Shown: positions 10,193-17,562, numbered from the stretch's first letter. The stretch is 34,291 bases of DNA from Thermodesulfovibrio sp. (GCA_013824325.1 PNNP01000005.1:1-34291), one strand, 5' to 3'. Program-made: numbers and translations. The notes: generated from the letters alone by a model not told the origin.

Positions 10193-11329
10193 TCAAGGTT
10201 TAAAATAATGCGGCACGAACTTGCTTGTATTTTTCGTTATCGGGGTAGCATCCTCGCGGATACAGATTCCTGCAGCAAGTCCGTTTACAATCCATGAGCC
10301 GACCAATGCATAACTTCCCTCAAAACAGGGAAGCTCCTTTGCCTCCTGATAGATATATCCTTCTGTTCCGTAACTTCCACCTGTATTCTCCACAGAGTAA
10401 GAGCCGTTATAAAAAGTTATATTCGCACCCTCTCTTGAAAACAGAGGTTTTTTAATGTATTTATTTTTCAATTTAGAAGGCTCAAAATAACTCGGCAGCA
10501 GATTCGGGTGCCCGGGATACATGTCCCATAAAATCGGGAGGATGCCCTTATTTGACAATACCATTTTCCACGGAGGTTCAAAAACCTTTACTGTTTCAAA
10601 TAAAACATACTTGCCGAACTGGTCGCTGATAATCCACTCCCACGGATACAATTTGAACAGAAATTCTATTTCATTATTATCAAGGTCGTAAAACATGTAT
10701 GTTTCAGAACTGTAACCGATATCTTCGATGAAGATATGCCTTGCCTCCAAGCCTGCCTGAACAGCAACATCCCGCATATATTCAACAGTAACAAAGTCTT
10801 CCTCGTGGTCTTTTACGCATGAAAAATAAACGGGCTTGAAAGGCGGCATGCTGCGATGCACCTGTTTAAAAGCATCTGTTAGTTTTTCATGAATGGAATT
10901 GAACTGATCGTAATCAGGAAACACATCTTCCAGCCAGACCCACTGGGCAATGCTCGATTCAAAAACCGATGTGGGAGTATCGGCATTATATTCGAGAAGT
11001 TTGGGTTCGCCCCGTCCGTCATACGAGAAATCGAAACGTCCGTAGATTGACGGGTCATGCCTTGCCCATGATTTTTTAATCAGGTTTCCGAATGCATCCG
11101 GGATTCCCAGCTTTGAAAAAAGATTATTATCAATAACGTAGCTTGCAGATTTAAGGCACATTTCGTGAAGTTCATCGGTAACTTCCTCAAGGTGGTCAAT
11201 TTCGTCGCTCGAAAATTCATAACAAACACCTTCATTCCAGTACAAGCCATCCATGGAATGATATGTAAAACCGAGCTTTTCAAAATTTTCAGCCCACTTA
11301 TCACGCTGTTTGACAGTTAACCGTTTCAT
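10193..11329 (-). CDS. Glutathionylspermidine synthase-like ATP-grasp ligase (YgiC/YjfC family)
   Basis: ATP-dependent carboxylate-amine ligase of the glutathionylspermidine synthase superfamily. The 378-residue length matches E. coli YgiC/YjfC, which lack the amidase domain of GspSA. Family landmarks are the N-terminal ENFEKLGFTYH and YWNEGVCYEF, the substrate-site stretch GRFDFSYD...KLLEYNADTPTS, the ATP-grasp lysine region KKPLFSREGANI, and the C-terminal VGSWIVNGLAAGICIRED. YgiC/YjfC proteins do not make glutathionylspermidine in E. coli and their true substrate is unknown. It lies 12 bp after the DUF1190 lipoprotein gene and 27 bp before the DUF350 gene. A peptide or protein C-terminus is a reasonable candidate substrate, but that is inference. 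Confidence 0.9.
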   Translation of the reverse strand: MKRLTVKQRDKWAENFEKLGFTYHSMDGLYWNEGVCYEFSSDEIDHLEEVTDELHEMCLKSASYVIDNNLFSKLGIPDAFGNLIKKSWARHDPSIYGRFDFSYDGRGEPKLLEYNADTPTSVFESSIAQWVWLEDVFPDYDQFNSIHEKLTDAFKQVHRSMPPFKPVYFSCVKDHEEDFVTVEYMRDVAVQAGLEARHIFIEDIGYSSETYMFYDLDNNEIEFLFKLYPWEWIISDQFGKYVLFETVKVFEPPWKMVLSNKGILPILWDMYPGHPNLLPSYFEPSKLKNKYIKKPLFSREGANITFYNGSYSVENTGGSYGTEGYIYQEAKELPCFEGSYALVGSWIVNGLAAGICIREDATPITKNTSKFVPHYFKP

Positions 11330-11341
11330 TAAGCAGTAAGC

Positions 11342-11722
11342 TTACGAACCTCCTCCGTGAAAAGCTGAGGATTTTCCGAAACCGCCGCGGCTGACATGTG
11401 TCACAGCAAAAGAACCTATTGAATGAGGCGACCTCATCCCTGGTTTTACGTTTGAAAAATTAGCGTCTTTGCTGACAGGAACAAGCTCTGTGCCCCCTGA
11501 GCGGTAATAGTGAGGATAACCACCATAAAAAAAATAACGCGGTCCAAAATAACGGTTGCTGCTTACATCCCTTTCGCATTCGTCACCAGCGCTCCAATCC
11601 CGAACGCATTGCTCCTTTGTAGCATAAATTTCACGCTGTGTCTGCTGTTCCTCGGAGCAGCTAAAAGCCGCTATGGAAACTGATGCCATCAGGGTTAATG
11701 CTATCTTCTTTGAACGCTTCAC
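11342..11722 (-). CDS. DUF1190 (YgiB/YjfM) lipoprotein
   Basis: A 126-residue probable lipoprotein. A basic start and hydrophobic stretch end in AAFSC, a slightly non-canonical lipobox with C22 as the lipid-modified residue. The mature part has two more cysteines (EQCVRDW and DECERD) that could form a disulfide, a Tyr/Phe/Gly-rich middle, and a C-terminal tail with the DUF1190 motif SRGGFG and the ending AFHGGGS. The function of this family is unknown, but it is genetically tied to YgiC/YjfC-type ATP-grasp ligases, as here. It probably sits in the inner or outer membrane facing the periplasm. Confidence 0.82.
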   Translation of the reverse strand: MKRSKKIALTLMASVSIAAFSCSEEQQTQREIYATKEQCVRDWSAGDECERDVSSNRYFGPRYFFYGGYPHYYRSGGTELVPVSKDANFSNVKPGMRSPHSIGSFAVTHVSRGGFGKSSAFHGGGS

Positions 11723-11760
11723 GAATTCCTTCTTTTAAAAGTTTCTGAATTATATCATAA

Positions 11761-12993
11761 TTATGGATTGTAATATTTCTTCTTCTTTTGCAGATAATCC
11801 TGTTCCACATGCCCGCCATAATCATGAGGATATTTATAACCCTCACCATGTCCAAGCTTCTCGGCGCCGGGATAATGGCTGTCCTTCAGATGGTCAGGGA
11901 CTTCCATAGTCTGCTCCTTTTCAATATCTGCCATAGCAGATTCAATGGCACGGTAACAGGCATTGCTTTTCGGCGCTTTTGCTATATAAATGGCGGCTTG
12001 TGCAAGAGGTATTCTCGCTTCGGGCATTCCCACGAATTCAACTGCCTTTAATGCAGATATGGCGATGACAAGCGCCATAGGGTCTGCATTGCCGACATCC
12101 TCTGATGCGCAGATTACAATCCTTCTTGCTATAAAACGCGGGTCTTCTCCTGCATAAAGCATCTTTGCAAGATAATATATTGCTGCGTCAGGGTCTGAAC
12201 CCCTCATGCTTTTTATAAAAGCTGAAATTGTATCGTAGTGCTGGTCTCCCTTTTTATCATAGACTATGACTTTTTTCTGAATGGATTCCTCTGCTATTTG
12301 AAGATTTATTTTTATATTGCTGTTTTCATCAGGCGGGGTTGTGAGTACTGCTATTTCGAGTGCTGACAGCGCCCTCCTTGCGTCACCGTCGGACATTCTG
12401 GCAAGATGTGCTAAAGCATCTCCATCAGCGATAATTTTCAGACTGCCAAAACCGCGCTCTTTGTCCTGCAGTGCATTATTCAAAACCCTGAGTATATCTG
12501 CCTCTGTCAGGGGTTTTAATTCAAATACCTGGCTCCTTGAAAGGAGCGCCGAGTTAACATAAAAAAAAGGGTTTTCCACGGTGGCGGCAATTAAAATTAT
12601 ATTGCCCTCCTCAACATCGGGCAATAAAGCATCCTGCTGGAGTTTGTTAAATCTGTGTATCTCATCAAGAAACAGGATAGTACGGATGCCCTTTGCCTTT
12701 CGCAAGTTTGCAGAACGGATTATTTTCCTCAATTCATCAATGCCTGCGGTAGCTGCATTCAACCATTCAAAGTGTGCTTGTGTTTTTGATGCGATTACCC
12801 TTGCAAGTGCAGTTTTGCCTGTGCCCGGAGGTCCATACAATATCAAAGAGGCAACCCTGTCAGACTCGATTGCCCTTCTGAGAAGCTTGCCCTCGCCGAG
12901 GATATGTTCCTGCCCTACATATTCATCAAGCGTCTGCGGACACAGCCTGTAAGCAAGCGGTTCTTTTAATGTCTCTGATTTAAAAAGGTCCAT
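11761..12993 (-). CDS. rarA: Replication-associated recombination protein A (RarA/MgsA)
   Basis: AAA+ ATPase of the clamp-loader-like RarA/Mgs1/WRNIP1 family, which acts at stalled replication forks. The 410-residue protein starts with RLCPQTLDEYVGQEHILG, has Walker A GPPGTGKT at residues 54-61, Walker B LFLDE at 107-111 followed by IHRFNK, a sensor/arginine-finger region (SRSQVFELKPL and SDGDARRALSALE) and the C-terminal MgsA tetramerisation domain (SFI/MRGSDPDAAIYYLAKML ... HYPGAEKLGHGEGYKYPHD, shown in part). Its ATG begins two bases after the stop of the CHAT gene, so translation is probably coupled. RarA is normally a housekeeping gene; its place behind a secreted CHAT protein is unusual. 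Confidence 0.96.
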   Translation of the reverse strand: MDLFKSETLKEPLAYRLCPQTLDEYVGQEHILGEGKLLRRAIESDRVASLILYGPPGTGKTALARVIASKTQAHFEWLNAATAGIDELRKIIRSANLRKAKGIRTILFLDEIHRFNKLQQDALLPDVEEGNIILIAATVENPFFYVNSALLSRSQVFELKPLTEADILRVLNNALQDKERGFGSLKIIADGDALAHLARMSDGDARRALSALEIAVLTTPPDENSNIKINLQIAEESIQKKVIVYDKKGDQHYDTISAFIKSMRGSDPDAAIYYLAKMLYAGEDPRFIARRIVICASEDVGNADPMALVIAISALKAVEFVGMPEARIPLAQAAIYIAKAPKSNACYRAIESAMADIEKEQTMEVPDHLKDSHYPGAEKLGHGEGYKYPHDYGGHVEQDYLQKKKKYYNP

Positions 12994-12995
12994 GG

Positions 12996-15900
12996 TTATT
13001 CAGGTTTCCCTGTCATCACAAATGCGCCCCAGTAAAATGGGTTTGATTTCTTTTTCATCATATTTAGTTTAGCCTCTCTTAACGCATCACTTTTGGATCT
13101 GCCTTCAGATATAAGTGTATAGAACTCTGTCATCAGCTCTGTTGTCTCTGCGCTCGGCACACTCCATAAACTCATTACCAATGTCTTTGCACCTGAGAGT
13201 ATAAATGCCCTTTTCAATCCAAATACCCCTTCTCCGTTTTTCACATCGCCAACACCTGTTTCGCATGCAGACAATACAACAAGGTCTGTGCCTTTCAGGT
13301 TCAGTCCGAGTATTTTTTCAGCGCTTACCATACCTTCATCCCTTCCCGCTTTCAAAGAGGCATTTACCCCTGCAAACACAATCCCTGAGCGGAGCATCGG
13401 GTTTTCAATATTGATTGTCTCATCTCTTATTTCAAAGCCTTCTTTCAGCTTTATTGTAATTCCTCTTGTCTCTTTGCTGCCTTTGAGTTCTTCGTCATTC
13501 AGGAAATATCCGTGTGTTGCAAGATGGAGTATTTTGGGCGTCTCTGTGGAGAACATCACTTCTTCAATCGCTTTTTTGTTCTGATAGTTCTTTACCTTGA
13601 ATTTCTTTTTTAAGACCTTCTCTATGGCGTCTGCCTCCAGCTTTGTGTCAGGTAGTCTTTCAAAGCTGAGGGTTGAAGCGTCCCTTGATACGCTGCCCCT
13701 TAGTGTCTGTGTTGTATTGATTGCCTGTGCAACTTGGGTTCTTTCGGTTAATCCCATGTCATAGTCAGGGTCTGCAATGATAAGGGCATCACCCTTGGCT
13801 GTGTTTGTATCGGTAAACCTGATTATGTCCCTTCCTGCGGCGATGTAATTAATTGTATGGTTCTCAATGAAGTACTTGTTATCAGGCGTTACCAACGCTT
13901 CAAAGGGTATGAGGTTGAGGTTCCCGTCAGGGCTTATAAATAACTGTTTCTTCCCTGCGATGTACTTCTCCAATGGTTTAATCGCAATATCATATATGGT
14001 GCGGGCGGCTTTGTCTAAAACAATTTTATTGGGAGTTTCGCCTGATGTCTTTATTTTGTTCATCTCCTGAAGATATGCCCTGACGTGTTTTTCTATCTCT
14101 TCGGCATCGGCTATTTCGATTAGTTTTACTTCAGGTATTTTGTGCGGTATCAGGACAAAAGCAAGGTATTTTGGTTTATCCCATTTGTTTGTCTTGAAGT
14201 TATAAAACTTAATCCTTGCAAAGTCTATATATGTTGAATCCTTTGGCAGTATCTCTGATATGTTTTTAACATCAGCCCTGCCGATTGTTTTTTCAAGGGC
14301 AAAGTCTTTGCTCAATCTGCTTAACTCGGCTTCGAGGGTTTCCTTTTGTTTTTGAAGTTCGGCAATCCTGTTTCTGTAATCTTCAAAACTCCCCTTATCT
14401 GGTTTTGATAACTGCATCTTTGCTATTTCCCTGCGGATGTTGGTGAGTTCATCAAACTTATTTTTTATTTCAGGGTCGCCGGATTGCATTGCCGCATCCA
14501 TATATCTACCCTGCGCCTCTGCAACAGCACCTTTCCATTTGAGCCATGCATTAAAGGTGTCGGTTATTGATTGAGATGATGATTGCATATGTTTAACTGT
14601 ATGAGACATAAAACCGTGAATAGTGCCTTCTTTCTGATTTATATAAGTGATTTTCTGCTTTTCATTGAGGAGCAGAAAAGTATTTTCTTTCACTATATCG
14701 TCAACAGTAATACCTCTTTTAAAAAAATAATGGCTTTCAGAATGTTTATCCATTCTCGCATAGAGCACTGCCAGATTGTTAAGACTTGCTGCTACAGAAG
14801 GCTGTTCATTGCCAAGTGCTTTCTCATATATCTCAAGCGACCTTTTAAACAATGGTTCGGCCTCTGCATACCTACCTGTGGATTCATAAAGCAATGCCAG
14901 ATTATTAAGGCTTCCTGCTGTATAAGGATGTTCTTTGCCAAGCGCTTTTTCCATTATCGCAAGTGACCTCTTATACAATGGTTCAGCCTCTGAATACCGA
15001 CCTGTTACTCTATAAAGCTCCGCCAGATTATTCAGACTTGTCGCTACATCAGGATGTTCTTTGCCAAGTGCTTTTTCCCTTATCCCAAACGATTTTTTAT
15101 AAAGAGATTCAGCTTCCGCATACATGCCTGTGGAATCATAGAGAAGTGCCAGATTATTAAGGCTTGTTGCTACAGAAGGATGTTCCATGCCAAGTGCTTT
15201 CTCCATTATCTCAAGTGACCTCTTATAAAGAGGGTCTGCTTCTGCATACCTGCCTGTGTTTCTATAAAGTTCTGCCAGATTATTCAGACTTGTTGCCACA
15301 TCAGGATGGTCTTTACCAAGTGCTTTCTCTTTTATCGCAAGTGACCTTTTATAAAGCGGCTCTGCCTCTGAATACCTGCCTGTTGATTCATAAAGCAATG
15401 CCAGATTATTAAGGCTTGTTGCTACATCAGGATGCTCGCTTCCAAGTATTTTCTCTATCATTCCAAGTGATCTTTTATACAATGGCTCTGCCTCTGAATA
15501 CCGACCTGTTACTCTGTAAAGCTCTGCCAGATTGTTAATGCTTGTTGCCACATCAAAATGGTCTTTACTAAGGGCTTTTTCCCTTATCTCAAGTGCCCTC
15601 TTATGCAATGGTTCAGCCTCTGCATACTTGCCGGTAGAGGCGTAAAGCAATGCCAGATTATTAAGGCTTGTTGCTACATCAGGATGCTCTCTGCCAAGTG
15701 TCTTCTCCCTTATCACAAGCGACCTCTTATGCAATGGCTCTGCCTCTGCATACCTGCCGGTAATTCTATAAAGCTCTGCCAGATTATTCAGACTTGTTGC
15801 CACATCAGGATGGTCTTTGCCAAGTGTTTTCTCGTATATCTCAAGTGACCTCTTATGCAATGGCTCTGCCTCTGAATATCTGCTCGTTAATCTATAAAGC

Positions 15901-16151
15901 ACTGCCAGATTGTGAAGACTTTCTGCTACATCAGGATGCTCTATGCCAAGTGCTTTCTCCACTATATCAAGCGACATTTTTATGTAATTTATTGCTTCAT
16001 TGTATCTTCCTTGGCTATACAGTTTTTCTGCTTTCTGATTGAGTTTGCGGGCTTCATCAAGCTCTTTCTTTATAACATCCTCTCCAAAAACAATTTGAGA
16101 CAATAATATTGCCACAAGAAAACAGATTGCTATTGTTATGACTTTTCTCAT
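12996..16151 (-). CDS. Secreted TPR-CHAT protein (caspase-like domain)
   Basis: A 1051-residue protein. Residues 1-23 form a signal peptide or membrane anchor (basic start, hydrophobic core, ending FGE). Residues about 71-490 hold ten 42-residue kinesin-light-chain-type TPR repeats with the recurring EHPDVATSLNNLA and GRYAEAEPL. A helical linker follows (about 500-660), then a C-terminal CHAT domain (about 720-1048). Its probable Cys-His dyad is H880 in LHLATHGYF and C963 in VLSACETG, followed by GVFGLKRAFILSGA and SLWSVPSAETTELM. The domain is therefore likely an intact caspase-type protease, exported or membrane-attached, with TPRs for partner binding. CHAT proteins are known as effectors in type III-E CRISPR (TPR-CHAT) and other defence modules, but no CRISPR component is present here and the export signal argues for an envelope role. 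Confidence 0.92.
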   Translation of the reverse strand: MRKVITIAICFLVAILLSQIVFGEDVIKKELDEARKLNQKAEKLYSQGRYNEAINYIKMSLDIVEKALGIEHPDVAESLHNLAVLYRLTSRYSEAEPLHKRSLEIYEKTLGKDHPDVATSLNNLAELYRITGRYAEAEPLHKRSLVIREKTLGREHPDVATSLNNLALLYASTGKYAEAEPLHKRALEIREKALSKDHFDVATSINNLAELYRVTGRYSEAEPLYKRSLGMIEKILGSEHPDVATSLNNLALLYESTGRYSEAEPLYKRSLAIKEKALGKDHPDVATSLNNLAELYRNTGRYAEADPLYKRSLEIMEKALGMEHPSVATSLNNLALLYDSTGMYAEAESLYKKSFGIREKALGKEHPDVATSLNNLAELYRVTGRYSEAEPLYKRSLAIMEKALGKEHPYTAGSLNNLALLYESTGRYAEAEPLFKRSLEIYEKALGNEQPSVAASLNNLAVLYARMDKHSESHYFFKRGITVDDIVKENTFLLLNEKQKITYINQKEGTIHGFMSHTVKHMQSSSQSITDTFNAWLKWKGAVAEAQGRYMDAAMQSGDPEIKNKFDELTNIRREIAKMQLSKPDKGSFEDYRNRIAELQKQKETLEAELSRLSKDFALEKTIGRADVKNISEILPKDSTYIDFARIKFYNFKTNKWDKPKYLAFVLIPHKIPEVKLIEIADAEEIEKHVRAYLQEMNKIKTSGETPNKIVLDKAARTIYDIAIKPLEKYIAGKKQLFISPDGNLNLIPFEALVTPDNKYFIENHTINYIAAGRDIIRFTDTNTAKGDALIIADPDYDMGLTERTQVAQAINTTQTLRGSVSRDASTLSFERLPDTKLEADAIEKVLKKKFKVKNYQNKKAIEEVMFSTETPKILHLATHGYFLNDEELKGSKETRGITIKLKEGFEIRDETINIENPMLRSGIVFAGVNASLKAGRDEGMVSAEKILGLNLKGTDLVVLSACETGVGDVKNGEGVFGLKRAFILSGAKTLVMSLWSVPSAETTELMTEFYTLISEGRSKSDALREAKLNMMKKKSNPFYWGAFVMTGKPE
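14682..15941 (-). repeat. Ten tandem 126-bp units encoding TPR repeats
   Basis: Ten consecutive 126-bp units within the CHAT gene each encode a 42-residue TPR. Units 2-9 alternate between two sequence types: NLAELYRxTG (units 2, 4, 6, 8) and NLALLYxST (units 3, 5, 7, 9). This indicates expansion by a 252-bp double unit. The regularity is coding repetition, not a CRISPR array. Confidence 0.9.
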
Positions 16152-16170
16152 AGTGTGCCTCTCAGAATTA

Positions 16171-16179
16171 ATTATATCA
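16171..16179 (-). promoter_or_regulatory. Extended -10 promoter of the CHAT array
   Basis: On the minus strand TGATATAAT is an extended -10 (TGn plus a perfect TATAAT), 20 bp upstream of the CHAT start codon, with a GAGAGG ribosome-binding site in between. The -35 position (16194-16199, GTTATA) is poor, as is usual for extended -10 promoters. The insertion at 16209-17375 begins about 30 bp upstream of this -10. Confidence 0.5.
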
Positions 16180-16216
16180 TTTAAATCAAACTTTATAACG
16201 ATTCTGGAGAAAGCTT

Positions 16217-16234
16217 GGTAGTGGGTCAGTTTGA
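16217..16234 (+). repeat. Left terminal inverted repeat of IS1-like element
   Basis: GGTAGTGGGTCAGTTTGA; all 18 bases are complementary to the right end at 17350-17367. It corresponds to the transposase-distal end of the parental element. Confidence 0.88.
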
Positions 16235-16300
16235 ATATATATCAGGCATTATTTTTGCTGTTGAAATTTGGACATCTGAATAAATACGCAAAAAAAATAC

Positions 16301-16327
16301 TTGACAAACGTATTATTATGCTATAAT
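16301..16327 (+). promoter_or_regulatory. Promoter of the toxin-antitoxin cargo
   Basis: A perfect -35 TTGACA (16301-16306) and a perfect -10 TATAAT (16322-16327) are separated by 15 bp. The short spacing is offset by a TG one base upstream of the -10 (TGCTATAAT). The predicted start lies about 58 bp before the first cargo gene. This is one of the strongest promoters in the window. Confidence 0.6.
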
Positions 16328-16392
16328 GAAACTATGATAACATCCCAGAATAAGAGGAAGGGTGTTGTTCCTGCCTGAAAAGCAAAAGAATT

Positions 16393-16836
16393 ATGAGTAC
16401 AATTACATTAGATGAATATAAAGCTCTTACGGCAAAGATATCTGCTGATAGTGATGTAGTAGCTTCTTTGGGCAAATCAGTTGCCGTATCTATGTCTTTT
16501 TCGAGTGTATTCATTCGTTCTCTATTTCTCGTTATTTTGAGTCACAGATTATTAAAAAGCATGAATCGAATGGAATCAGCCTGTTTTACATGTAATATAA
16601 ACTGTAACATTACTTTTGATTTTAAAAACAAATTAGAAGAAATTGTTACAACGTGGGATGAAGTAATTAAAAATAAAGAGCAAATTAATTTTCCTAAGCT
16701 AATTTTACGATGGGAAAATGATCTTTTAGAACAATTTGAAAATAAACTTGAAAATTATTGGATTGCTTCTGATAAGGAGATAAAAGATTTTGCTCATTCA
16801 ATATCTGACAAACTAAATAAGCATGCCCTTCAATGA
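16393..16836 (+). CDS. Unknown 147-aa protein, candidate antitoxin of the RelE-like toxin
   Basis: I do not recognise a family. The 147-residue protein starts MSTITLDEYKALTAKI, has a hydrophobic or amphipathic stretch at about residues 30-56 (FSSVFIRSLFLVILS), two close cysteines (ACFTCNINC) and a charged helical C-terminal half from about residue 75 (NKLEEIVTTWDEVIKNKEQ onward). Its stop overlaps the start of the RelE-like toxin gene by 14 bp, and it follows a strong promoter. This is the position and coupling expected of an antitoxin, but it is larger than most and shows no obvious ribbon-helix-helix, AbrB or HTH DNA-binding motif. The ribosome-binding site is weak. It lies wholly inside the IS1-like element. 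Confidence 0.6.
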   Translation: MSTITLDEYKALTAKISADSDVVASLGKSVAVSMSFSSVFIRSLFLVILSHRLLKSMNRMESACFTCNINCNITFDFKNKLEEIVTTWDEVIKNKEQINFPKLILRWENDLLEQFENKLENYWIASDKEIKDFAHSISDKLNKHALQ

Positions 16837-17218
16837 ACCCTTCCGGGCGACTTGTTTCACTAAACAATACGATTACCTTTTTAATAGCAAATTCCCAAAA
16901 TCTAAGAATAGCGTCAAAGCAATAATAGATGGTATCATCATTAACCCGCTTCAGGGTGATAGATTCCCCGGATTTGGTCAGAATACTCATATCAGAAAAT
17001 TAAGAATCGGATTAAAGGAATACCACATAAGCAAAAGAGATGGGCTTCGATTAATTTGGTTATTAAATGAAGATAAAAAGTGGATTTTAATGGTTTCGTT
17101 GTATCATGAGCGTGAATATAAGCGTGAACAAATAATTCAAGAGATGATTAGAGATAATTTAAGATCAATTATTTCATACATAGAGACAAGATATCCTCAA
17201 TCTCCCACAAGCGAGTAA
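16823..17218 (+). CDS. RelE/ParE-superfamily toxin
   Basis: A 131-residue protein resembling the RelE/ParE toxin fold, members of which cleave mRNA at the ribosome or poison gyrase. The core is IRKLRIGLKEYHISKRDG (about residues 54-71) then LRLIWLLNEDKKWILMVSLYHEREYKRE, matching the family's beta-strand pattern with basic residues and a late aromatic/histidine pair. It overlaps the upstream gene by 14 bp and has no independent ribosome-binding site, implying translational coupling. The last ~17 codons lie antisense to the transposase remnant, so its natural end has been replaced by sequence from the insertion element. Whether it is active is unknown. Confidence 0.7.
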   Translation: MPFNEPFRATCFTKQYDYLFNSKFPKSKNSVKAIIDGIIINPLQGDRFPGFGQNTHIRKLRIGLKEYHISKRDGLRLIWLLNEDKKWILMVSLYHEREYKREQIIQEMIRDNLRSIISYIETRYPQSPTSE

Positions 17219-17303
17219 CCCCAGCCGCCATTGCCGGAGTAATTCTTCCCTCTACTAAGGCCGCTATTATTTGCGCTTGTTTCTTTATGTCTAACTTGTT
17301 CAT
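17169..17303 (-). pseudogene. IS1-type transposase remnant with internal deletion (44 codons)
   Basis: Reading the minus strand from ATG 17303 gives a 44-residue ORF ending TAA at 17169-17171. Its first part, MNKLDIKKQAQIIAALVEG, is the typical N-terminus of IS1-family transposases; its second part, TPAMAAGVTRLWEIEDI, is the typical C-terminus. The DNA-binding and catalytic middle (normally some 170-200 residues) is missing, so the two ends have been joined in frame at about residue 19-20. A promoter-like pair for it (TTGCCA at 17332-17337 and TATAAT at 17310-17315, 16 bp apart) survives. Its 3' half overlaps the end of the toxin gene on the opposite strand. Confidence 0.75.
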
Positions 17304-17349
17304 GATTATATTATACTTGACAGCTCAAGCATGGCAATATCAGGAAAAA

Positions 17350-17367
17350 TCAAACTGACCCACTACC
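17350..17367 (-). repeat. Right terminal inverted repeat of IS1-like element
   Basis: TCAAACTGACCCACTACC, the perfect complement of 16217-16234, directly followed by the target duplication GAAAGCTT (17368-17375). It lies about 47 bp upstream of the transposase remnant's ATG, the normal place for the transposase-proximal end. Confidence 0.88.
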
Positions 17368-17376
17368 GAAAGCTTT

Positions 17377-17445
17377 AAATCCTTGACAATATTTGAAATT
17401 TATATGATAGTAAATTAAGGTTTAATTCTGATTCCTACAATTTTT
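17377..17445 (+). repeat. 69-bp direct repeat, copy 1
   Basis: Matches 18441-18509 at 67 of 69 positions by eye. It begins one base after the IS target duplication and contains TTGACA (17383-17388) with GATAGT 17 bp downstream, so a promoter-like signal is duplicated. No gene follows copy 1 closely; the next start codon is at 17705. Confidence 0.9.
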
Positions 17446-17562
17446 CCGGTTCTCATTTAATTATCCCCCCACAGAGACTTATAGCAATCTATTTATTTCA
17501 GCGTGAACTGTCAAACGATAGTTATATAAAATTCAAAACCATCTCTCCGCTATATTCCTTAC

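Larger units (their letters stand above)
16209..17375. mobile_element. Non-autonomous IS1-like element with toxin-antitoxin cargo, including its target duplication
   Basis: The element proper spans 16217-17367 (1151 bp). Its ends are perfect 18-bp inverted repeats, GGTAGTGGGTCAGTTTGA at 16217-16234 and the complement at 17350-17367. Each end abuts the same 8-bp direct repeat GAAAGCTT (16209-16216 and 17368-17375), the signature of transposition. IS1-family elements typically make 8-9 bp duplications and begin with GGT. The only transposase sequence left is a 44-codon remnant at the right end (17169-17303, minus). The interior is filled by two plus-strand genes (16393-17218), one a RelE-like toxin, with a strong promoter at 16301-16327. 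It cannot move by itself but could be mobilised by a related full-length element. Confidence 0.85.

Noticed and set aside
14682-15941. Regular 126-bp periodicity resembling an array
   Set aside because: The units are fully coding TPR repeats with no spacer/repeat structure; it is not a CRISPR array.
14583-16106. Several plus-strand ORFs of 60-127 codons opposite the TPR repeats
   Set aside because: They are repetitive shadows of the 126-bp coding repeat, change frame between units, lack ribosome-binding sites and resemble no protein.
12996-16151. TPR-CHAT as the caspase-like partner of a type III-E CRISPR effector
   Set aside because: No Cas gene or CRISPR array is near, and the N-terminal export signal does not fit a cytoplasmic effector complex.
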